DNA of 64,000 nucleotides from Adiantum capillus-veneris (taxonomy: Eukaryota > Streptophyta > Polypodiopsida > Polypodiales > Pteridaceae), in the NCBI GenBank assembly GCA_014529385.2, contig CM043943.1, positions 155,157,092 through 155,221,091 on the forward strand, given 5' to 3'. The stretch's first letter is position 1. Each line of letters starts with the position of its first letter. A program made the translations under genes and the position numbers. The notes under the pieces were generated by a model, which saw only the letters and a list, made by a program, of their open reading frames with translations, was not told where the DNA came from and made no database searches. Shown here piece after piece: positions 56,700 through 64,000 of this stretch.

Positions 56700-57550
56700 T
56701 GACTCTCACTTTTACAATGTTAAAGGTTTGTATGGTGTAACTCAATTTATTTTGAGGAGATGAACATGAAGAAGGCTCGGTTCAGACGAGGCGGAGCAAG
56801 AGTGCATGGCATTCATCCATTGGAGAAGCCTTCTGGACCCACCATTCAAATGGGCGAATCGCGATACCCCCCGGAAGTTGAAGGCCTTTCACCTGCTTTT
56901 GGGCGCGAAGAAGAGAGAAGTAGCCCTAAGGGCCCATAGCGCTCACTGCCAATGATCATCCACAGCATGCCATGAACGTGTTCGCCTTCCTTTGTGAACA
57001 ATGAGAGCGGAGGCGATGGAAAGCTAGGGAGCTCGTTGCAGACGTGCGGGGGTTTACCTCAACCTATCGACAAAAACAACGTTTGCACGAAAGGCAAGGG
57101 TCAATTGTGCTTAAGCTTTCAAAATCGGTCCAAATGGGCAGAGTTAACAAACTGCGGTACAAAAGGCATGGCCAGCAAATAGTGGAGGTTAGCAGCATGC
57201 AAATACGCAGTTAATTTTTGGGAGGTAGTGTTATTGGTTCAACGGAGGTATATGACAACCCCTTCCCGTGGGAAACTCTTCTTAAAGACAACATGATTGG
57301 GATGCCTCTTCCCCCACCTTTGAGGCTTTGTAACTTCTCCTTTTTTGCTTTCTAGTAGAAGAAGCCTTAGTGTTGTGTTGGGTTAGACAGACTTTCATTG
57401 TTTTTAGTGCCATGATGGAGACTTATCTTAAATGTTATTTTTATTTTAAAATATTAAATGAATCTTCCTTTTTTAGCTAAATTTCACATCCTTAGAGGGC
57501 TTGACTTCACTTGCATTCTATTCTTTTACAATGCTAAAGTGAAGCTTCAC
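56700..57550. other. 5' flank of the prenyltransferase-like gene, no other gene
   Basis: No coding motif. On the minus strand an AT-rich CAAAATAAATTGAG lies about 70 bp upstream of the start (about 56740-56755). It could be a TATA-like element but is not specific enough to call. Confidence 0.4.
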
Positions 57551-57577
57551 CTTGCATAATTCTAGTAAATTCTATAT

Positions 57578-57647
57578 ACATACATACATATACACATACA
57601 TATATTTATTTATTTTACACATATATATAAACACACACACACATATA

Positions 57648-57698
<51 letters not shown>

Positions 57699-57710
57699 TT
57701 TTTATATATA
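57578..57710. repeat. (TACA)n, (CA)n, (TG)n and (TA)n microsatellite cluster
   Basis: Successive short tandem repeats, ending in a TA run at about 57657-57692. Confidence 0.9.
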
Positions 57711-59263
57711 CTAAATGAGCAAACCATGGTAAAGGGAAGAAAAAATGGTGAAATATGTGAGAACTTAGTTCAAAAATCTTGCAAATTCAAAAATTCAACT
57801 ATTATTTTCGGTTTGCTTCTTTGCAAGGAGGAAACTCAGTCCCTTAATAAAAGAGATATTCTTGAACAATGCTTTACGTTATATAATTCTAGTTGAACTC
57901 AACCTAATGATTTTATCATTTTCTTGTTATTTTAGAAAGCCACCGTGACCCTTTCACTTATTTTAGTCAAATTTATGTTTATCTTCTTTTAAGAAAAAAC
58001 AGAATGACCAAGTGGCACATACTAGCTTCTATTGGCTAGTCGTTCATTGCTTTCATTTAATGGAATCTTCGTAGATTTGTTTGCTCTTTTCTATTGAGAA
58101 TGATAGCACATGGAGCGATTGACCAAAAGCACCGTAGTGTAGTTAGATTCGAACTCAAACGGTTACATATGCTCCAAGACCTTTGCACTAACGACTCAAT
58201 AGAACTCACCTTGTTGTCCAAATTGCGCTGTCGATGTGAACAAACATGGCATGTGTTACCCTCTTACGCGCGACGCTTGCCTTCTCGCTCGTGGTTGCAC
58301 ATCATTCCCTCCCTGCCACCTATGACCACACCTAACAATTGGCAGCGTTCTCTTTTTCCTCTTTGAATGCAAAGGGAGACATCTTCTCTAGCCCAGCCAC
58401 CAAGAACCACCTTTTCTCAGTGTAGGTCATCCTTTTGCTGCCTACACAACCCACGATCCTGCCCCATGCCTTGCTCCCAGCTACATGCATGCCTCTAAGT
58501 TGCCCTTTTCCTTCCCTCTCCTACCACCTGTTGGCTCCATTGCCCATTTCATTAACCTGAATCTACACAGATTTCTTTATCACTCTCCTCCCAACAGCAC
58601 AGGCATTAAAAACTACCATGCAATACTCATAATCTTTGGTCTTCGCATGCAATGTTAACTCCCTGTAAGCTACCATCTCGTTGGCATGTCCTTGTCGTTA
58701 GTTATTTCACACCTTTATCACCAAAAAAGCGATGGCATGTGGTCCCCCATCCCTCCCCCCTCGTCTAGCCACGCGCCCCTCTCTCCTTCTCTTCTTCATG
58801 CCCATGCACGTAGGTAGCTGGTGACCACACGCTCGCCACCTACCCCCCACTCCCCTCTCCCTTGGTTTCATTTCCTTTACCTTTCATTCACAAAACTTCC
58901 CTTAGAATCTTCCCACATTCCTTTTAAAATATATGAGTTCTAGGAGTGGTGTATAATACCCACCTACTAGCTCTAAAATTAAAGTATTTATTACTTAGAA
59001 GACCCCCCGCCCTCCCCGCCCCCCGGTTTTGTCGCTTTCGCTGTACCGCCCCCCTGCCTAATGCCTCTACCTCCCCCTTGTTTGGGATCTCTTTCAGAAT
59101 TATATCGTAATGCCTCACTTTTTTGAGGTGTTAATAGAAGCACTAGAGGGTGTCTACTTTCACCCAATGTATTTTCTTTTTCCTTCAATGGAGATCTCCT
59201 CATCCCCACTAACCTTGCCAGTATGCATTACAACTCAGCTCTAAGATTCCCCCGTTATTCTTA
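57711..59263. other. Gene-poor, pyrimidine-rich spacer
   Basis: No gene is recognised. It includes the tRNA-like segment listed separately at 58130-58215. Confidence 0.45.
58130..58215 (-). repeat. tRNA-derived SINE-like segment
   Basis: The minus strand has a B-box-like GAGTTCGAATC and, about 45 bp upstream, an A-box-like GAGTCGTTAGTGCAAAGG. Cloverleaf folding was not confirmed. Confidence 0.3.
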
Positions 59264-59346
59264 GCACCCCCCCCCCCCCCCCCCCCCCCATCATCTCTAC
59301 AACTCTCAGTGCTACGCTCTTATCAACTAGAATCACCCATAGCCTC

Positions 59347-59389
<43 letters not shown>
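59264..59389. repeat. Poly-C tract and (GA)n microsatellite
   Basis: A C run at about 59266-59289 and a GA run at about 59347-59388. Confidence 0.9.
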
Positions 59390-59392
<3 letters not shown>

Positions 59393-61216
59393 ACAAGGTA
59401 CCACATGATTGCCATTTGTCCCCCTCCTTCTTTCGCCTCTCGTTTCAATGCACCTTCCCATATTCCCATTAATTGGGAATAAATTAAAAAACCAGACCTA
59501 GTAGACAATAAAACATACCAATGAGCCTACAATAGCATTTGGCACCTTCATAGCACACTCAAAGCAAGCACCTACAACACCCCTCTCCATGCCTCAACAC
59601 TATATACCGCGAGGGATGAATGAACCCCAAGCATTGGCCCTATATGACTCTGAATTGGGTTACGGTTACTATGGCGCTCATGTTCCATCTGATGGGTCCG
59701 AGTTTATTTTTTACGTATGAGTTTATTTTTGCCTAGGACGGTTTAATTTATGCGCAAGTGAAGTAGCAAGGGGGCAAGGAAACCCACATGAGCACATGGT
59801 TAGGGCATCACATTGCCAACATGCTTGTCATGGGTTTGAAACTCGGGTTTTGAGTGAGGGTGGTCAATGACGTTGAATTTTTGCCGATTGTCGATCCCAC
59901 CTCCCAAGGTTCATTTAAGATCCAATGGTATGCATTGTTTTGGCTCTCGGTAAGCCTTTCCAACCCCCAGTTAGCCTCTTACTTGCCTTGAAAAAAATCA
60001 ATAAAATCTTAGCTCAACGATATCTCTAGTTGAACTAGAAATGTGATTGCTAATTGCACATGATAGTAAGAAATCAAGACAAATCATAGAGATATAGGAA
60101 ATATTTGGAGCTATAATTGATAAAAAATTCCAATTCATGATTTCCAATAAGCCAAAAACACAGATCGACCATACACGCACTAGTCAGAGTACACCTTGAC
60201 TATGGAAACCCCAAAATAGAAATCGGTGCATGAATTGATCGATAGGCACTAGTCCCAATCAAAAACCAATGCTTGAATTGATTGATAGGTACCGATTCCA
60301 ATTAGAATCAACCTCATCCAACCTAAAATTTCCTAAGCATGAATGAATTCCAAAACTATCCCCAATCATTTACTCTCCATGAAAGAGCTCGTCAAAACCT
60401 ATATCCCATTAATCCCCTTCTGTCCATGAGAGAGCAAAATTGACCATGTGAAACGTCTTCTTAACCCTAACAATGCTTCTCTTCACATTCAAGAGCAAGA
60501 GAGAGAACAAAAAGAGAGCTCGTTAAAAAGTCCATACCTCCAAAAACCATCAATAATAATCCAAAATAGCCCCTTCTTTGCCCTCTTTGCTCGTGACCTC
60601 CTAAAGCATGCGAAAAAGGTAGTTTGCTTCTTGATTTTTGGAACCCAAGCTCACCCACATGCAACTCCCCACTTGGGGGTTGTCACGATGTCGTGACAAC
60701 TCCCATGGCATTGTGTGAATCCTCTGAGCTCATATGCATAAGGGATGGCTTGTTTGGGCCATTCATGTGTGTATTACACCAACACATAGCTTTGAAATAC
60801 GAGGTAGGAATTTGTGGTGTGTTCTTACACACACACATGCACGCACGCACGTGCACACACACACACACACACACTTTGTTGCTTGTCTTTATGTTTTCAG
60901 CACAATAAAAAGCTATACTACCCCCTAATGATGTCATCCTGGCTATGTATCTCCACTATAGCCTTACATCTTTCCTAGCTACACTATGTTGGTATTCACC
61001 GTGGGATGGAACCCCTATAGGGTTATGATGGTTGCAAGACCTTAACTGGCAACTAATAACATGGTTTAAAAAAAATTATTGGGCTTCACCTACCCTGCCT
61101 TGAGGCGCAATGGTGGCTCTGCTCTACTGTGCCAGACCACATCAGAGGCGGCTACACGTTTTGGATTCCCCAGGAGGAATAGCACGCTCTACTTAGTGCT
61201 TTAAGCTGGGGTAACA

Positions 61217-61218
<2 letters not shown>
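59390..61218. other. Gene-poor spacer
   Basis: No recognised gene. It contains a tRNA-like segment (59785-59870) and a (CA)n tract at 60851-60873. The right part may hold a decayed 3' LTR of the following copia element, but no partner is in the window. Confidence 0.4.
59785..59870 (+). repeat. tRNA-derived SINE-like segment
   Basis: A-box-like TGGTTAGGGCATC and B-box-like GGGTTTGAAACTC at tRNA-like spacing. No poly-A tail or target duplication was established. Confidence 0.3.

Positions 61219-61269
<51 letters not shown>
61219..61269. repeat. (TA)n microsatellite
   Basis: A pure TA run about 30 bp beyond the copia E pol stop, where a polypurine tract and LTR would be expected. Confidence 0.9.
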
Positions 61270-61273
<4 letters not shown>

Positions 61274-61300
61274 ATACAGGTAGGCAATGACCATGATCAT

Positions 61301-62446
61301 CTACCCAATGCCCATGAGTGCTCGACAATGTGCAAACCGCTCTGAAGGTAAGCCCTTTGTTAGAAGATCAGCAAGGTTTTCAGTGGAGTGAATCTTGGCA
61401 AGCTGCAATCGCTTCTCCTCAAGCACCTCACGAATGAAGTGATACTTCACATCCACATGCTTTGTCTTTGCATGAAACACTGGATTCTTTGCCAATTGTA
61501 TAGCACTTTGGCTATCACACTGTAACACAGGCATCTCAACATTGATTCCCAAGTCTCCCACCAGCCGACCAAGCCATATAGCTTCCTTGCAAGCTTCTGA
61601 AGCTGCAACATATTCAACCTCTGTAGTAGACAAGGTAACACAATCTTGCAAACGAGATCGACATGAAACTGCACCTCCAGTGAATTCAAAAACATAGCCT
61701 GAAGTGGACCTTCTCTTGTCCAAGTCTCCTGCATAATCTGCATCCGTGTAACCAATTACACATGCTTCCTTTCTTCCAAAGCAAATGCACATGTCTTTTG
61801 TACCATTCAAATATCGCATAATCCCTTTCACTGCCTCCCAATGTTTCTTGCCTGGATTTGACATATATCTGCTAACAACTCCCACTACAAAAGCAATATC
61901 AGGACATGTAGCAATCATAACATACATCAAACTCCCAACTGCAGATGAATAAGGCACTTGTGCTATTTTAGCCTTTTCCTCTTCAGACTTAGGGCAATCA
62001 TTTTTATAAAGTTTCACATATGGAGGCAATGGAGTACTTAATGCCTTCCCCTTCTCCATATTGAAACGCTTGAGCACTTTAGCAATGTACTCAGATTGAG
62101 ACAAATAGACCAATTTCTTGCATTTGTCTCGCTTAATGTGCATGCCAAGGATATGTCTTGCTTCACCCATGTATTTCATTTCAAAGTTTGCATGTAACTT
62201 TGACTTCAAGGCTGAAATCTCATCCCTGCATTTCCCAGCAATTAACATATCATCCACATAAAGGACCAAAATCAGCAAACTACCATCGTTAGCTCGCTTC
62301 GTGTAGAGGAAATGGTCCATATTGCTACGTTTGTAGCCTTGAGAGAGCATGAACGAGTAGAATTTACAATACCGCTCCCTTGATGACTGTTTTAGACCAT
62401 AAAGAGTCTTTTCTAACTGACACACCAAGTCTTTTCTAATTGACAC
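61301..62446 (-). pseudogene. copia E RT (fingers/palm to end) and RNase H
   Basis: 381 open codons. The RT active site is LVLYVDDMLIAGK, with KKLVYLSQSEYIAKVLKRF later. RNase H carries GYTDADYAGD, TLSTTEVEYVAASEACKEA, LQCDSQSAIQLA and the end motif KHVDVKYHFIREVL. All catalytic acids expected for RT and RNase H are visible. It is separated from the RT N-terminal part by a frameshift. Confidence 0.88.
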
Positions 62447-63165
62447 ACCAAGTCTTCATTGCCCTTCTCAACAAAACCTTCTCGCTGCTGCATATAAACT
62501 TCTTCTTGAAGATCACCATGCAAGAACGTCGTCTTGATATCCATCTGGTCAAGTTCCATGTCGTCTTTAGCAACCAACGCAAGTACACACCGCAGAGTAG
62601 TCATCTTGACAACCGGAGAAAAGATCTCATCAAAGTCAATACCCTGCTGCTGCTTAAATCCTTTAGCAACAAGTCGTGCCTTGTACTTGGGTTTATTATC
62701 ATGAGGTGTAATTTTTTGCTTGTACACCCATTTGCATGGTAATGCCTTTTTATCTTTAGGCAACCGAACCAACTTCCAAGTTTGATTCTTATGCAACGAG
62801 TCCATTTCTGATTGCATAGCTTTCTCCCACTTTGCCTTGTCATCCATTGACATGGCTTCCTTATAGCAGGAATTCTCTCCGTAATCTGTCAACATAATGT
62901 AGTCCAATGAGGGAGTAAATCTATTAGGAGGCCTTGAAACTCTTGTAGACCTTCTAATAACTGCTTGAGCCGGTTGTCCCTCAGCAACATCTTGTACTGC
63001 AGGAGGATTCTGTACTTGTTGTCTGACATTAGGCACTTCATCCCTATTGTGGAAAATTCCATCTTCTTGGAAGATAACTCTCCTGACCTCCACTGTATGC
63101 ACAGGCTTCTTATGCATCTTTTCTTCATTGAAGTATACGTCATTACTGCGAACTATCTTTTTAGC
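62413..63165 (-). pseudogene. copia E integrase-RT linker and RT N-terminal part
   Basis: Contains RRSTRVSRPPNRFTPSLDYI, the linker hallmark, then MQSEMDSLHKNQTWKLV, LPCKWVYKQKI, FDEIFSPVVKMTTLRCVLAL and LDQMDIKTTFLHGDLQEEVY, which holds the first RT Asp. The frame ends early because LVCQLEKT is duplicated at DNA level. Confidence 0.88.
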
Positions 63166-63795
63166 TTAAGGATCCCATAACCGAAATCCCATCTCGCCAG
63201 GATTGCCATAGCCAAGAAATATGCATTTCTTTGACTTAGGAGCCAACTTGCTTCGAAACTCCTTTGGAACACGGCAATACGCTTCACAGCCAAAGACTCT
63301 AAGATGCTTGTAAGAAGGTGGCTTCCTAGACCAAAGCTCTTCAGTTACCTTCTCATCTAAAGCATTGTTAGGAGATCTATTAATAAGATGGACAACAGTT
63401 GCTAACGCTTCCGCCCAAAATCCATTAGGCAACTCTGCATTAGACAACATGCTACATAACTTCTCTTGTATTGTACGGTTCATCCTCTCAGCAACACCAT
63501 TTTGTGGAGGGTTATATGGAGCAGTCAACTCTCTTTTGATGCCTTTGGAATCACAAAAATTCTGAAAGGCTTTAGTGACATACTCACCACCATTGTCTGA
63601 CCTCAAGCACCTTACTTTCTTGCTAGACTGATTCTCCACGAATGCCACAAAATTCTGAAATTTTGAAAGAACTTTATCCTTTTTCCTGAGAGGATATACC
63701 CACACTTTCCTTGAGAAGTCATCAATGAATGTAACAAAGTACAATGAACCTCCCATAGATACGTCAGGCATAGGTCCACAGACATCCCTATGCAC
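63166..63795 (-). pseudogene. copia E integrase core
   Basis: 209 open codons. The D,D,E triad is visible as HRDVCGPM, RCLRSDNGGEYVT and NPPQNGVAERMNRT. GFWAEALATVVHLINRSP and LRVFGCEAYCRVPKEFRSK follow, ending GFRLWDP and a TAA that is in frame with the linker. One substitution therefore separates this from a continuous reading frame. Confidence 0.88.
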
Positions 63796-64000
63796 TAACT
63801 GTAATGGCTCACTTTTGTGAGTGCTTCCCCTTTTGTCTGGTGACTGTGTTTGTTTACCATAAAGACAATGCTCACAAACTGAAAAAGTCTAAGAAATTGA
63901 AGCCAGGCACATAACCAAAACGAGATAAGATTTTCATTCCCTTTTGAGACATATGTCCTAACTGGCGATGCCACAAAGAAACACTTGGCTACTCGGTTAC
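63796..64000 (-). pseudogene. copia E GAG-pre-integrase part
   Basis: The minus strand encodes LWHRQLGHMSQKGMKILSRF and, after a frame change near 63880, CEHCLYGKQTQSPDK. These are the His pair and Cys pair of the integrase N-terminal zinc site. Confidence 0.8.

Larger units (their letters stand above)
61301..64000 (-). mobile_element. Ty1-copia element E, 5' part beyond the window
   Basis: Minus-strand pre-integrase, integrase, linker, RT and RNase H in copia order, with only three visible lesions: a frameshift near 63880, a stop at 63166-63168 and a 23 bp duplication near 62440. Gag, protease and the 5' LTR lie right of the window. No 3' LTR was identified after the pol stop. Confidence 0.88.

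Noticed and set aside
60624-60937. Frames with His/Thr or Cys/Val tails near 60.8 kb
   Set aside because: They arise from the (CA)n tract at 60851-60873.

Overview
This is plant nuclear DNA, dominated by degenerate LTR retrotransposons, tandem repeats and very long dinucleotide arrays. Two genes look like ordinary host genes. A land plant is indicated by the plastid-type prenyltransferase subunit, the plant-type SET protein and the many Ty1-copia families primed by an initiator-Met-tRNA-like site (TGGTATCAGAGC and variants). The very long (CT)n arrays and old nested copia elements would fit a large-genome non-seed plant such as a fern, but that is a guess.

Layout. 1-5,300 holds tandem and inverted repeats. 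5,486-6,943 (-) is a SET-domain methyltransferase gene. 8,096-11,290 (+) is a 3'-truncated copia element. About 11,340-13,452 is a Ty3/gypsy remnant with an apparent internal inversion. 14,520-18,919 (-) is a decayed copia element. 20,064-21,720 is an LTR plus a gag-only remnant. 55,658-56,674 (-) is a geranylgeranyl-diphosphate-synthase-like small subunit. 56,700-61,270 is gene-poor. 61,301-64,000 (-) is a fairly well preserved copia pol that runs off the window.

The centre, 22,567 to about 54,115, is one old minus-strand copia element of roughly 5.3 kb that has swollen to more than 31 kb. Its two LTR fragments, its gag, its split integrase, its split linker and its RT/RNase H can be placed in order on both sides of two insertions. 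Insertion 1 is a 16.9 kb element with terminal inverted repeats (about 24,369-41,288). Insertion 2 is a 9.3 kb copia element (41,626-50,897, target duplication CTCAC). Insertion 1 itself holds a gag-only LTR element (25,637-30,482, target duplication ATAGA). Insertion 2 holds a 2.8 kb non-autonomous LTR element (46,582-49,351, target duplication CAAGT).

The 16.9 kb TIR element is the most unusual object. Besides the gag-only retrotransposon it carries remnants of at least three spliced-looking genes that I cannot assign to a known transposase family, a repeated GC-rich hairpin module, and a broken histone H3 gene whose fold has features of the centromeric variant CENH3. The host-like genes at either side of the nest have no visible functional link to it.
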